NCBI RefSeq assembly: GCF_017873435.1
Contig: NZ_JAGGKG010000021.1
Span: 1 to 64,000, forward strand
Length of the DNA: 64,000 nt
Source: Paenibacillus turicensis
GTDB taxonomy: Bacteria; Bacillota; Bacilli; Paenibacillales; Paenibacillaceae
Direction: 5' to 3'
Of the stretch, positions 1 through 8,256 are shown piece by piece; positions within the stretch are counted from its first letter, which is position 1; every line of letters starts with the position of its first letter. The notes below the pieces were generated by a model. It did no database searches and was not told the origin of the DNA. It was given only the letters and a program-made list of their open reading frames with translations. A program made the translations under genes and the position numbers.

Positions 1-177
1 AACTAAATAACCAGTCGCCAGTGAATTACCGGCGTCTGGCTGCTTAAACTTGTAAGGTGTTTTGATCCCTGTCTCACATAAAGGGGTCAGTCCCAAACTA
101 ATTTTAGCTTTCTCTATTGGAGTTATACGTAATCTCCATTCACCTTTATATTGTATGAAAATAAACGTATGTACTAG
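1..177. other. left-edge non-coding stretch with a small hairpin
   Basis: No convincing gene was found here. Bases 11-39 can form a short stem (CCAG-t-CGCC pairing with GGCG-t-CTGG around an 11-nt loop). It is not followed by a T run, so it is not a clear terminator. The stretch lies downstream of the minus-strand regulator at 178-861 and could be its 3' flank. Confidence 0.3.
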
Positions 178-861
178 TTAGTGAAAATCTTTTTCTACTG
201 ATTTTGGCAATAGCTTAAATTTGCTTCTATGAAAGTCAATCAGTCCGTCCCGCTTCATCCATGCAAGCTCTCTGGATAAAGCACTTCGATCTACATCTAA
301 ATACTCGGCCATCGCTTCTCGATCAAAAGGAATAATAAAAGTTTCTTTTCCAGTTTCACCCATAGCTCTTGTTAAATAAGTTAGGACCTTATCACGAATA
401 GTCGGCATAATCAGACAATCATTTCGGTCATGTAGCTCCAACGCTCGTTCTGCAATACTATCAAAAAGATTGCCAAGTAATTGCTCGTGTGACTTACATA
501 AATTTGTACAAGGGCTCAATATGCTTTTGATAGGAATAAACAAAACTTCAAGTGGTTCTATTGCCTGTACTGACATTGGGCATCTTCGTCCACGGCTAGC
601 CGCTGTTAAAACCGCGGTATACCCACCCGGATAATGGAGAGATACAATAATTTTCTTCCCCGTGATGCTCAATTTTGTACTTTGAGCGCTACCCTTCAAT
701 ATAATGCCGACATCATCCACTAAATCGCCCTCACGGACAACCATCTCATCTTTTTCATATTCTTTCCATGTGGCTGACAGACATTCAAGCATTTGGGGAA
801 TATCATTTGGGGAAATCCCTGAAAATAAACGTGATTGACATAGGGAATTTAAGTCGCTCAT
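178..861 (-). CDS. Crp/Fnr-family transcriptional regulator
   Basis: A 227-residue protein with an N-terminal cyclic-nucleotide-binding-like beta-roll (about residues 15-130) and a C-terminal winged helix (about 150-225) whose recognition helix reads DVDRSALSRELAWMK. The start at 861 is chosen over an in-frame ATG 11 codons upstream because GAGGAG lies 6-7 nt before it. A few cysteines sit in the middle (RRCPMS, SPCTNLC), but they are not the classical Fnr iron-sulfur pattern. It is divergent from a LUD-domain gene and may control it. This architecture resembles clostridial and bacillar Crp/Fnr regulators of stress or anaerobic metabolism. The effector is unknown. Confidence 0.85.
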   Translation of the reverse strand: MSDLNSLCQSRLFSGISPNDIPQMLECLSATWKEYEKDEMVVREGDLVDDVGIILKGSAQSTKLSITGKKIIVSLHYPGGYTAVLTAASRGRRCPMSVQAIEPLEVLFIPIKSILSPCTNLCKSHEQLLGNLFDSIAERALELHDRNDCLIMPTIRDKVLTYLTRAMGETGKETFIIPFDREAMAEYLDVDRSALSRELAWMKRDGLIDFHRSKFKLLPKSVEKDFH

Positions 862-918
862 GTAAGTTCTCCTCGTTGCACATGCAACATACATTTTCTT
901 TTCACCATACTATATTAA

Positions 919-932
919 TTGTAATTAAACAA
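919..932. promoter_or_regulatory. candidate Crp/Fnr-type operator
   Basis: TTGTAATTAAACAA is a TTGT-N6-ACAA dyad in the divergent intergenic region between the Crp/Fnr regulator and the LUD gene. Placement suggests autoregulation or control of the neighbour. Assignment to this regulator is inference. Confidence 0.35.
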
Positions 933-974
933 GAAGTTAGTCGCCTCTTCTAACATCAGAATGGAGGAAGAACA

Positions 975-1652
975 ATGCAAGAGAAAGAAATTTCAATCAA
1001 AAGGAGAAATCGACTTTTAGCAACAAAGGTCATTAAAAATCTGCAAAGCAGAAAGTTTGAGGCCTATTACTGTGATAACGCCAAAGAAGCTGTTCAAAAG
1101 GCACTTTCCTTTATTCCAGAACATACTTCGGTATCTTGGGGTGGGTCAGTTACGCTTGAGGAAATCGGGCTTCTTAATAAAGTACGTCAGGGTAGCTATA
1201 CAATCATTGATCGTGATCAGGCCCAAACAATAGAGGAACGTTATGAACTTATGCGCCAAGCTCTTTTATGCGACACCTATTTAACGAGCTTTAATGCCGT
1301 TAGCGAAGATGGCATATTGGTCAATATAGATAGTGTGGGCAATCGAACAGCGGCCATAACCTTTGGGCCAAGAAGTGTAGTTGCTATCGTTGGGATGAAT
1401 AAGGTTTGCAAAACCGCTGAGGACGCAGTTATTAGAGCTAGAACATACGCTGCCCCCATTAATGTACACCGCTGTTCGTGTTCATCCAGCCCATTTTTAC
1501 ATTCGCCGCAAAAAACGCCCTGCCTAATCAATGGTGCTTGTGGAGATTGTAAAACTGATGATTGCACCTGTTCTTATATCGTCCAAACAAGAATGTGTAA
1601 AACGGCGGGGAGAATAAAGGTTATTCTTGTTAATGAATCCTTGGGATTTTGA
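975..1652 (+). CDS. LUD-domain (LutC/YkgG-like, DUF162) protein
   Basis: A 225-residue protein of the LUD family found in lactate-utilisation proteins. The core WGGSVTLEEIGL and the GNRTAAITFGPRSVVAIVGMNK segment are typical of the family. The C-terminal third is cysteine-rich (HRCSCSS, CLINGACGDCKTDDCTC) and ends RIKVILVNESLGF, as in the common firmicute single-domain LUD proteins. LutC proteins act with LutA and LutB in L-lactate oxidation, but neither partner is nearby, so the specific role is open. The start follows GGAGGAAGAACA. The divergent Crp/Fnr gene is the likely regulator. Confidence 0.85.
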   Translation: MQEKEISIKRRNRLLATKVIKNLQSRKFEAYYCDNAKEAVQKALSFIPEHTSVSWGGSVTLEEIGLLNKVRQGSYTIIDRDQAQTIEERYELMRQALLCDTYLTSFNAVSEDGILVNIDSVGNRTAAITFGPRSVVAIVGMNKVCKTAEDAVIRARTYAAPINVHRCSCSSSPFLHSPQKTPCLINGACGDCKTDDCTCSYIVQTRMCKTAGRIKVILVNESLGF

Positions 1653-1673
1653 AATAAATTTAATCTGGATCTT

Positions 1674-2327
1674 TTATAAAAGATGAGCATGCTCAATCTT
1701 AGCAACTGGGAAAACAATTTCAAACGGTTCCACTTTAAGAGTAAATATTGGCTTCACATGTGAGAGATCCGGAAACAAATTTTTGTTAATCTCTAGGTTC
1801 TCTAATTTAGCTAATCTTCCCTTCCCTTTACCTGAAAATTTAGTATAAAAATATTGATTATTGTGCAGCTGTACTAATGGAAATGGCATCAGACTTGTAC
1901 TGATCGGAAAAGAAGGACCAAATGTACTTAAAGTTAAATCCGCGATATTTTCGTTTTCTTTAGATACAGTAACCCTTTCCTTTTTGGAGCTAAGCTGTTG
2001 AAATTCAAAATTAGCAAGCTCTTTCGGGATCGCCCAGTTTTCTATTCCATTCACTACGCTAGCCATTGTGGATACATAGATTTGACTGATCGTATTTAAC
2101 TTTCGCCCTTGATGATGAAACTTTCCAGGTATAAAAAGCAATTCACCATAAGGTCCAGCATTTGAGGAAGTATAATCCACCAGCATCACACTTCCAAATC
2201 CTCCTGCAAATTGTTTCTGTAAAAAAGGAGGTATTCGTCCCTCATTTTCTACAAATTGACGTGTAAAGCGATAAATTAAAATATAACCTTTTCCTTGCAG
2301 ACTCCAGGGGGCAGGTATGTTATTCAT
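1674..2327 (-). CDS. acetoacetate decarboxylase-like protein
   Basis: A 217-residue protein beginning PAPWSLQGKGYILIYRF, the N-terminal signature of the acetoacetate-decarboxylase fold. Family length is about 200-250 residues. The usual catalytic lysine context of true ADC (a Schiff-base Lys after a Glu-rich segment) is not obvious, so it may be one of the many ADC-like proteins without decarboxylase activity. It is the last gene of a MarR-SDR-ADC operon, only 4 nt after the SDR gene, which suggests metabolism or detoxification of a small organic compound. Confidence 0.7.
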   Translation of the reverse strand: MNNIPAPWSLQGKGYILIYRFTRQFVENEGRIPPFLQKQFAGGFGSVMLVDYTSSNAGPYGELLFIPGKFHHQGRKLNTISQIYVSTMASVVNGIENWAIPKELANFEFQQLSSKKERVTVSKENENIADLTLSTFGPSFPISTSLMPFPLVQLHNNQYFYTKFSGKGKGRLAKLENLEINKNLFPDLSHVKPIFTLKVEPFEIVFPVAKIEHAHLL

Positions 2328-2331
2328 AAGA

Positions 2332-3114
2332 TCAACTTCCTTTCTTGTCTAACCAGCCTTGGAATTTTTTTCGCTCAACTTCGTTATAGATTTTAAGTAC
2401 AAAGGGCAGAAAACGATTTAATATTATAATTGCTGAAAATGTTTTAGAAGGATAAATGCATCTTTTTCTACGCTTAATTCCTTTTATAATTGAGGAAGCC
2501 ACCGCTTCAGCTGACTGGGAAGGCCAAGGCACAGGACTATCTCCTGCCTCTTTAAAAAATGCGGTTCGTGTTGCAATTGGATAAACGACCTGAAAATATT
2601 GTTCTTTTTCAAGCTCGTATCGATAAGCGTGAGCAAAGGAATGTACCGCCGCTTTTGTAGCACTATATAAAGCATATCCTGGTAGTGGCAACACTGCCAT
2701 AGCACTTGCAGTACCGATAAATTGAAATGGGCGTTGTCCATTTATTTGCTTTAGCTTCTGTGCTGTATAAAAAGTGTGATAGCTATTCGTCTCAAAAATA
2801 GTTGAAATATGCTGCCAATCCTTATCCTTGAACTGCTCATAATATGCAAAACCTGCATTTGCAAAAAAAATATCTATATTTCCTAGCTTCTTTATAGCAC
2901 TCGTAAATAATGCATCTAAATCTTCAGGAACGGATACATCACATTGTTGTATAAAAAGTTTGTGATGAGTAATCGGCATTTTGTCATTTGGTTTAATTGC
3001 GGCGAGAATAACGCAATCTTCTTCTAGCAAACGTTTTACGGTTTCTAACCCAATTCCAGATGAAGCTCCTGTAACAACAACCTTTTTGTTTACAAGGTGT
3101 GTCCGTTTTAACAT
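2332..3114 (-). CDS. SDR-family NAD(P)-dependent oxidoreductase
   Basis: A 260-residue classical short-chain dehydrogenase. The cofactor motif TGASSGIG is at about residues 15-22, NAG at about 85-87, and the catalytic YxxxK appears as YSATKAAVHSF at about residue 150. A basic C-terminal tail (VERKKFQGWLDKK) resembles membrane-peripheral SDRs. The start codon overlaps the stop of the MarR gene by one base (TAATG), so translation is coupled. The substrate is unknown. Confidence 0.9.
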   Translation of the reverse strand: MLKRTHLVNKKVVVTGASSGIGLETVKRLLEEDCVILAAIKPNDKMPITHHKLFIQQCDVSVPEDLDALFTSAIKKLGNIDIFFANAGFAYYEQFKDKDWQHISTIFETNSYHTFYTAQKLKQINGQRPFQFIGTASAMAVLPLPGYALYSATKAAVHSFAHAYRYELEKEQYFQVVYPIATRTAFFKEAGDSPVPWPSQSAEAVASSIIKGIKRRKRCIYPSKTFSAIIILNRFLPFVLKIYNEVERKKFQGWLDKKGS

Positions 3115-3566
3115 TATTTTTCTTCATCCATATTTTCGACATTAAGTAAAACACTAAGCTGTGAAACCGCCTCCAGTAATGATCGTAACGTTTGCTCTGG
3201 CATTTTATTAAATTGGGCTGACACAATGTCATAATTGTATTTCTCTATTAATTTAATTTGTGTAGCTCCCTCATCTGTAATGTAAAGTGTTACTGCTCTT
3301 TTGTCACTTTCATCTAGCATTTTATATAAAAACCCAGCCTTTTCAAGCCTAGATACCATTCGACTAGTAGAAAAAATAGCTTGGTTCATTTGCTTAGACA
3401 GAGAAGATATACGAATGCCAGGATGACGAATAAGTAAATGTAATAAATAAACTTCACTCCAGTTAATTCCAAACATAACCGTTTCTCGATGCTCAAACAA
3501 ATAAATGCTACGCAAAAACTCAAATAATGCGGCGTCTACCTCTTTTTGATCAATCGTATACGACAT
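3114..3566 (-). CDS. MarR-family transcriptional regulator
   Basis: A 150-residue winged-helix protein with the MarR pattern: SSLSKQMNQAIFSTSRMVSRLEKAGFLYKMLDESDKRAVTLYITDEG covers the recognition helix and the wing with its D-x-R tip. It is the first gene of an operon with an SDR oxidoreductase and an ADC-like protein and probably represses its own operon in response to a small ligand. The start is preceded by AGGTATTTCC. Confidence 0.9.
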   Translation of the reverse strand: MSYTIDQKEVDAALFEFLRSIYLFEHRETVMFGINWSEVYLLHLLIRHPGIRISSLSKQMNQAIFSTSRMVSRLEKAGFLYKMLDESDKRAVTLYITDEGATQIKLIEKYNYDIVSAQFNKMPEQTLRSLLEAVSQLSVLLNVENMDEEK

Positions 3567-3759
3567 GGAAATACCTCACCTTTATGCTATATTTAACAAT
3601 ATTTTAGCATTTTATTTGCAATGTGCAACTAAATTCAAGGTGGATTTTGTTTTATTTTTTTCTGAAAAGAAGTTGAAAAATCTCTTAAATGTATATTGGA
3701 TCAGTATGTATTCACACTAGCTAGTATTTTTGATATTATTGTAAAAAAAGGTAGACTTA

Positions 3760-3937
3760 AATAAACGCAAGTGCGAACCCCAAGCTCACATGAAATCCCC
3801 GGGTCCTCCGCACCTCGCGTCCCACAAGGGTTTGTGGCTTTTCGGGCGTTTTTTTGCTATAATTAAAGCGCTTTAAAAGTTCCTTCGCACTTTTGCACCT
3901 GAAATCCCTTGTCCCATAAGGGCTGAAAATGGGCGCT
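3760..3937 (+). promoter_or_regulatory. CRISPR leader-like region
   Basis: This 178-nt gene-free stretch abuts the first CRISPR repeat. It contains GCGAACCCCAAGCTCACATG followed by AAATCCCCGGG, the type of motif seen in leaders of type I-C arrays, and a TATAAT hexamer at 3858-3863 that could be the -10 of the array promoter (no good -35 seen). Its position left of the array agrees with plus-strand transcription, because the degenerate repeat is at the right end. The remaining bases 3567-3759 show only the MarR promoter region. Confidence 0.5.
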
Positions 3938-4236
3938 GTCGCACTCTGTGTGAGTGCGTGGATTGAAATTTAAAAATAGGTTACGATAAATGGTCGGCAA
4001 TCTAGTCGCACTCTGTGTGAGTGCGTGGATTGAAATAATTGAAACGGCTAAAGAGATTGGTTATGAAAACCGTCGCACTCTGTGTGAGTGCGTGGATTGA
4101 AATTAGTGATATTCGTAAAAGTTCTCTGTCTCTTTCGTGTCGCACTCTGTGTGAGTGCGTGGATTGAAATAGTAGTAAATCTGTTGCTTTCAAGCAATAA
4201 GGAGGTCGCACTCTGTGTGGGTGCGTGGATTGAAAT
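3938..4236 (+). CRISPR. CRISPR array, 5 repeats and 4 spacers, type I-C-like repeat
   Basis: Five 32-nt repeats start at 3938, 4005, 4072, 4139 and 4205. Each begins GTCGCACTC, contains the dyad CGCACTC-TGTGT-GAGTGCG, and ends GTGGATTGAAAT, which is the type I-C repeat style. The first four are identical. The last has A to G at repeat position 16, marking the trailer end. Spacers are 35, 35, 35 and 34 nt. No cas gene occurs anywhere in the window, so the array is either served in trans or a remnant. No spacer match to other parts of the window was noticed by eye. Confidence 0.97.
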
Positions 4237-4351
4237 CAGAAAGTTTCTAATGGGTAATTAAACACGTCTCATTTGCACTTAGTATAAGTATGTTTTCTAC
4301 CTTCCAGCTTCGCCCCTTATTTTCCAACCTTACTTCCCTTTTTCAATCACA

Positions 4352-4402
4352 AATAAAACTACACCCCATTGTTCGATCCTATCCAACAATAAGGTGTAGT
4401 TT
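4352..4402 (-). terminator. intrinsic terminator
   Basis: AAACTACACC (4356-4365) pairs perfectly with GGTGTAGTTT (4393-4402), with a further ATTGTT/AACAAT inner stem. On the minus strand it is followed by TTTTATTT. It lies just downstream of the acetyltransferase remnant. Confidence 0.65.
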
Positions 4403-4427
4403 ACTTATAGGGTAGCCTATCGATTTA

Positions 4428-4680
4428 TCAAACATGGTTGTTAATAAATAATTCTTTACCAAAATAGAATAAAAAATGGTCTGTCCATTCATTTTGCCAA
4501 TAAAGCTCTTGCTTAAAAACAGCTTCCTTGGTCATTCCGATATTGTCCATCAATTTTACAGAACTCATTGCATGCTCCAACAACTTTATGTGCTTTCGAT
4601 TTTTCAAATGCAAATTTTAAAATTGATATTTTCGAAAGCAATACTCTTTCCCAAAAAATATCCAATCTAAAAAGATCCCC
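4428..4680 (-). pseudogene. GNAT acetyltransferase remnant, truncated and frameshifted
   Basis: The 3' part reads AMSSVKLMDNIGMTKEAVF and then EWTDHFLFYF, the conserved C-terminus of RimJ/RimL-type acetyltransferases. Upstream, in another frame, lies FAFEKSKAHKVVGACN, the segment that should directly precede it in such proteins. The two frames break near 4570, where the expected reading would need one or two more bases. A stop at 4681-4683 closes the upstream frame, so the N-terminal half is missing. An alternative is a genuine 61-residue protein from the ATG at 4613, but that would lack the acetyl-CoA site. Confidence 0.65.
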
Positions 4681-4784
4681 TTACTTTTCTAATCCAATAA
4701 TTATCTACATTACGATTAAGTTAATAGTTTTTTCCTTGCTTAGGGTTCTCGATATTCCTGACATAATATACACTTCAGTCCATA

Positions 4785-5153
4785 TCAGTCCAAACTATCT
4801 TCAGGTACAAGGGCTGATAATGCACTAGCTATGTCACTTTTAAAATAAACGGATTTCCCTTTGTTACATTCATAAATAAAATCCTTTAAGCTTTTGCTTG
4901 AAAAACTAGAATAGTCACCTACTATTGCAAGCTTCATCTTATAATTTGTGAACTTCTGTATTATTTCTCCAGCTAATCCTGTTTTGAGATCAAAGAAGCT
5001 TTCCTCTAAGCTTGCTTTATAAATAACTACACCGATACAATCAGCGTGGTAATTAGCCGAAGCCAATAGATCAAGCGCATCTTGAGTATTCGTAATTTTA
5101 GTGTCTGTATCAATAATAGCAATATTTTGATTTCTAATTGTTTTAATATTCAT
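4785..5153 (-). CDS. DUF4180 domain protein
   Basis: A 122-residue protein matching the DUF4180 pattern as I know it: N-terminal strand AIIDTDTKITNTQDALDLL, a central segment DCIGVVIYKASLEESFFDLKTGLAGEIIQKF and LAIVGDYSSFSSKSLKDFIYE. Function is unknown for the family. The start at 5153 (AGGGATAAAA before ATG) is preferred to one 24 nt upstream. It overlaps the preceding helix-turn-helix gene by 11 nt, so the two form a coupled operon. Confidence 0.75.
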   Translation of the reverse strand: MNIKTIRNQNIAIIDTDTKITNTQDALDLLASANYHADCIGVVIYKASLEESFFDLKTGLAGEIIQKFTNYKMKLAIVGDYSSFSSKSLKDFIYECNKGKSVYFKSDIASALSALVPEDSLD

Positions 5154-5628
5154 TTTTATCCCTGCTTTCTTGTGCAATACTTGCTGTTAATGTGGCAACT
5201 AAATTAACTATTGCCTGTGCAAACTGAATATTCCCCCATATCGTTATGCGCACCTTATTTTCAGCTTCTATGAAATGAGCGTGTAAATTACAAGAGTCTT
5301 GCTGCGTATGATCTGTGTATTTCGTATTTGCTAATGCCATAACAGCATTAATGATACGGGAGGCAATCTCATTGTCATCAACATCTATATCAATTACAGA
5401 AGATATTTTCGTTTTCAAAATAGATCGTTTGTTTTCACTTGTGCCTTCAGCTTTGAGCTGTGTTTTGCTGTTTTCAATAAAAATACTTAAATCATGTCCA
5501 GTTATTCGCCAACTCTTTCCGATTTTGCTTGCAAACAGCTTTCCTTCCCGAATATAACGTTGGATTGTCTTCGGATGAATCTTTAGCATTTCTGATATTT
5601 GTTCTACAGAATAATATCTATTTCCCAT
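5143..5628 (-). CDS. helix-turn-helix (MerR/excisionase-type) DNA-binding protein
   Basis: A 161-residue protein with an N-terminal winged HTH of the excisionase/MerR type (YYSVEQISEMLKIHPKTIQRYIREGKLFASKIGKSWRI, residues 5-42) followed by a linker and a C-terminal domain of unknown function. The gene is coupled to the DUF4180 gene, a pairing that suggests one regulatory unit. A perfect 8-3-8 inverted repeat lies 32 nt upstream of the start and is a natural autoregulatory operator. Confidence 0.8.
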   Translation of the reverse strand: MGNRYYSVEQISEMLKIHPKTIQRYIREGKLFASKIGKSWRITGHDLSIFIENSKTQLKAEGTSENKRSILKTKISSVIDIDVDDNEIASRIINAVMALANTKYTDHTQQDSCNLHAHFIEAENKVRITIWGNIQFAQAIVNLVATLTASIAQESRDKNEY

Positions 5629-5659
5629 TCCTCATCATTCCCTATATAATCTTTTTAGG

Positions 5660-5678
5660 TTATTATAGGTTATAATAA
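5660..5678. promoter_or_regulatory. inverted-repeat operator upstream of HTH gene
   Basis: TTATTATA-GGT-TATAATAA is a perfect 8-bp dyad with 3-bp centre. It contains TATAAT-like hexamers on both strands, so a protein bound here would cover the -10 of the HTH/DUF4180 promoter. Confidence 0.5.
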
Positions 5679-5696
5679 GTAATAAGTAAAGTTATG

Positions 5697-5724
5697 AAAA
5701 AAGGCACTGCAAGCGCAGCACCTT
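5697..5724 (-). terminator. intrinsic terminator after the ClC gene
   Basis: On the minus strand GGTGCTGC-GCTT-GCAGTGCC (with G-T pairs) is followed by TTTTTT, a few bases after the ClC stop codon. Confidence 0.8.
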
Positions 5725-5728
5725 CAAT

Positions 5729-7309
5729 TTACCTTATCTCCAACTTTATCGTTTCACACATTTCGCTCAACACTTTGCGTAGTTTTCCCTGAACTGCTTC
5801 GTCGCATAAAATTACGATCTTATCTCCCGCCAAAAAGGTAGTATCGCCTCTTGGAACAAATTCTGCTTCGCCCCTAAGCAAAGAGACAAGTAAGCACGTT
5901 TTGGGCCAATCAATCTCAGACACTTTTAGCCCCTCTGCATGACTCCCATGAAACACAATTCCTTCAACTAGCACCTTTTCACCACTCAAGGAGGTTTGCT
6001 TTTTAAGCTTTAGCTTAACTAAAAGTCGATGAAGAAGCTGATCATATACAGGTGGCATATTTAGCATATCGGGAATGATATAAGCAATCAAGGAGACTAG
6101 TGATAAGGTAAGCAAATGAGAGAAGCCACCTGTCATCTCACTAATTAAGATCACGCCCGTTATCGGCGCACGCACAATCGCAGCAAAATACCCAGCCATA
6201 CCAAGAATAATAAAATTGTCCAGCAGTCCATTTAATGAGCCTGTCATCAAACCCACTGTATGATAATAAATGCTGCCAATCACTGCACCGATCACCAACA
6301 GGGGAAGAAAAATACCACCTGGCGCACCAGATCCGAAGCTAATCATCGAGTATCCAAATTTAATAACTAGCAGCACAATCAACGCCCCCACTGCCATATG
6401 ATTAGCAGTCAACGTTTCTACTAGAGAATGTCCGCCACCTAAAGCATAAGGATAAATGAATCCCAAAATCCCTGCCAGCAAAAATGGGACCAGCAACCTT
6501 CCAAGCTGAGAGGATATTTTGTCATATAAATCCTGAGTCTTGGAGATTGCTTTAAGATAAAGAACACCCATAACCCCAATAATAAGTCCAAAGATAATGA
6601 CATGACCATATGTAGTTAAAGGCATCATATTATGAATCTGAAAATCAAAAACAGGCTGTAAACCAAATACATTTCGAGAGATGAAATCAGCCGTAATCGA
6701 AGATGCCATCGTTGACAAAAGCAGTTCGGGAGAGAAATGCTTGTGTACCTCTTCTAGCGAAAACAAAACCCCAGCAATCGGGGCGTTAAACGCAGCGGAC
6801 AAACCCGCACTTGCTCCACAAGTAATTAATAGCTTCTCTTCCGTTCTCGTCCGTTGAGTTAAGCTCGCCACGCCTTTACCAGCCATTGCACCAAGCTGAA
6901 TACTAGGGCCTTCTCTTCCCAAAGATAAACCACTGCCAATTGCGATTAGCCCCCCTGCCATCTTCGCAATAATCACTCTCCACCAGCAAGGGCGGATCTC
7001 CCCCATCATTTCCCCTTCCACTTGAGGAATCCCACTTCCAGATATGAATGGCTCCCATTTTAACAGCATCAACACAGCAAACGCCGCACCAATCAAAAAA
7101 ACAAACCACACGGGAATCATCCACATGTGATTGCTACCATAACTTAGAATCAAACTCAACAATTTCTCTGCATACATCAGTAAATAACGAAAAAACACAA
7201 CAATCGCACCCGAAACCGCACCCACCGCAATCCCTTGCAATATTAAAGCATACCTAAAATTCCGATATCGATGAATGGTTTGCTTTACTGTATGACCTTC
7301 TCCTTGCAT
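5729..7309 (-). CDS. ClC-family H+/Cl- exchange transporter with TrkA-C domain
   Basis: A 526-residue membrane protein. ClC filter motifs are all present: GSGIPQVEG, GREGPSIQLGA (with the gating Glu) and SFGSGAPGGIFLPLLVIGA. A Glu pair follows in VLFSLEEVHKHF, the position of the internal proton Glu in antiporters, so exchange rather than channel activity is likely. About ten hydrophobic helices are followed by a cytosolic TrkA-C/RCK-C domain (last 75 residues, VSEIDWPKTCLLVSLLRG and FLAGDKIVILCD). The ATG at 7309 is chosen because the upstream extension is a poor fit to the family and has no ribosome site. Likely role is acid tolerance or anion homeostasis. Confidence 0.9.
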   Translation of the reverse strand: MQGEGHTVKQTIHRYRNFRYALILQGIAVGAVSGAIVVFFRYLLMYAEKLLSLILSYGSNHMWMIPVWFVFLIGAAFAVLMLLKWEPFISGSGIPQVEGEMMGEIRPCWWRVIIAKMAGGLIAIGSGLSLGREGPSIQLGAMAGKGVASLTQRTRTEEKLLITCGASAGLSAAFNAPIAGVLFSLEEVHKHFSPELLLSTMASSITADFISRNVFGLQPVFDFQIHNMMPLTTYGHVIIFGLIIGVMGVLYLKAISKTQDLYDKISSQLGRLLVPFLLAGILGFIYPYALGGGHSLVETLTANHMAVGALIVLLVIKFGYSMISFGSGAPGGIFLPLLVIGAVIGSIYYHTVGLMTGSLNGLLDNFIILGMAGYFAAIVRAPITGVILISEMTGGFSHLLTLSLVSLIAYIIPDMLNMPPVYDQLLHRLLVKLKLKKQTSLSGEKVLVEGIVFHGSHAEGLKVSEIDWPKTCLLVSLLRGEAEFVPRGDTTFLAGDKIVILCDEAVQGKLRKVLSEMCETIKLEIR

Positions 7310-7491
7310 AGCCCGCCTATCCTTTCTGTACTTTCCACTCATTTGCAAGCAACTAAAAATTATAGACCTTATCATTTTTCTATGCAAGAAAAAATGGCAC
7401 AATCGTAAGTAAACCGTACATCCACATGGCCTTGGCATTGTATGCTCAAAAGCATGAAGTTTTAAATGCTTAAGTTTTTAGTTTCTCCTAC

Positions 7492-8235
7492 TTATATATG
7501 TGCAATGACACGTAATCTCCGATAATCAGCAGTCCAATATGAGCCATTCCACAATTTCGCTCGTACCTCATCCGTCATATCTTTTAAAACCATATCCTGC
7601 TCTTTTTCTGAGAGCTTGCCCAGATCAGTATCAAAAAATTGCTTTGCCCAATGATACAAACCTTTCTCCTCGTCCTTTAAAGGGGTTGGGCGATCATAAT
7701 CATATAATTTTTCGATCGTAAAGCCATGCTTTTCTAATAATGAACCAAATGTTTCTACAGTCGGAAAGTTAAATTTTGTGCTAATTGAAAGTCCCTTTTT
7801 CTCCAAAGCGTTTTTCATCCCGTTTTCGATCGTCTGAATATTTCCATAAGCTCCAAATTCACAAATAAGCTTTCCAGATGGCTTTAATGAATCTTTGATT
7901 TTCTTAATTAATAAGTCATGATCTAAAATCCAATGAAACACAGCATTTGAAAAAACTAAATCCCATTGCTGCAAATAAGGCATTTCTAACGCATTCATAA
8001 CCTCAAAATCTAAGCTTGGATAGGCCTGCTTCGCCTTTTTAATCATTTCGGAGGAACCATCAATGCCTAAGACGTAATCCCCTAGTTGTGCTAGTTCCGC
8101 AGTTAGTATCCCTGTACCACAACCTAGATCTAAAATCTTTTGCGTTTTATCCTCTGGAATAAATTCCAAAAGGCCCTTCCCATACTCTGCTACAAAATCA
8201 TGATTATGATCATAAAGCTTAGAATTCCACTTCAT
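7492..8235 (-). CDS. class I SAM-dependent methyltransferase
   Basis: A 247-residue Rossmann-fold methyltransferase. Motif I is ILDLGCGTGILTAELA (about residues 34-50), the acidic loop is GIDGSSEMI, and motif IV is WDLVFSNAVFHWI. The FSNAVFHWI segment and overall length resemble trans-aconitate 2-methyltransferase and related small-molecule enzymes, but the substrate cannot be read from sequence. It lies 21 nt after an XRE-cupin regulator and is probably in its operon. Confidence 0.85.
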   Translation of the reverse strand: MKWNSKLYDHNHDFVAEYGKGLLEFIPEDKTQKILDLGCGTGILTAELAQLGDYVLGIDGSSEMIKKAKQAYPSLDFEVMNALEMPYLQQWDLVFSNAVFHWILDHDLLIKKIKDSLKPSGKLICEFGAYGNIQTIENGMKNALEKKGLSISTKFNFPTVETFGSLLEKHGFTIEKLYDYDRPTPLKDEEKGLYHWAKQFFDTDLGKLSEKEQDMVLKDMTDEVRAKLWNGSYWTADYRRLRVIAHI

Positions 8236-8256
8236 AATATCCCTCCATTTCCCTTC

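Noticed and set aside
4002..4211. Open frame across the CRISPR array
   Set aside because: It is made of repeat and spacer sequence and has no ribosome site; the repeats explain it.
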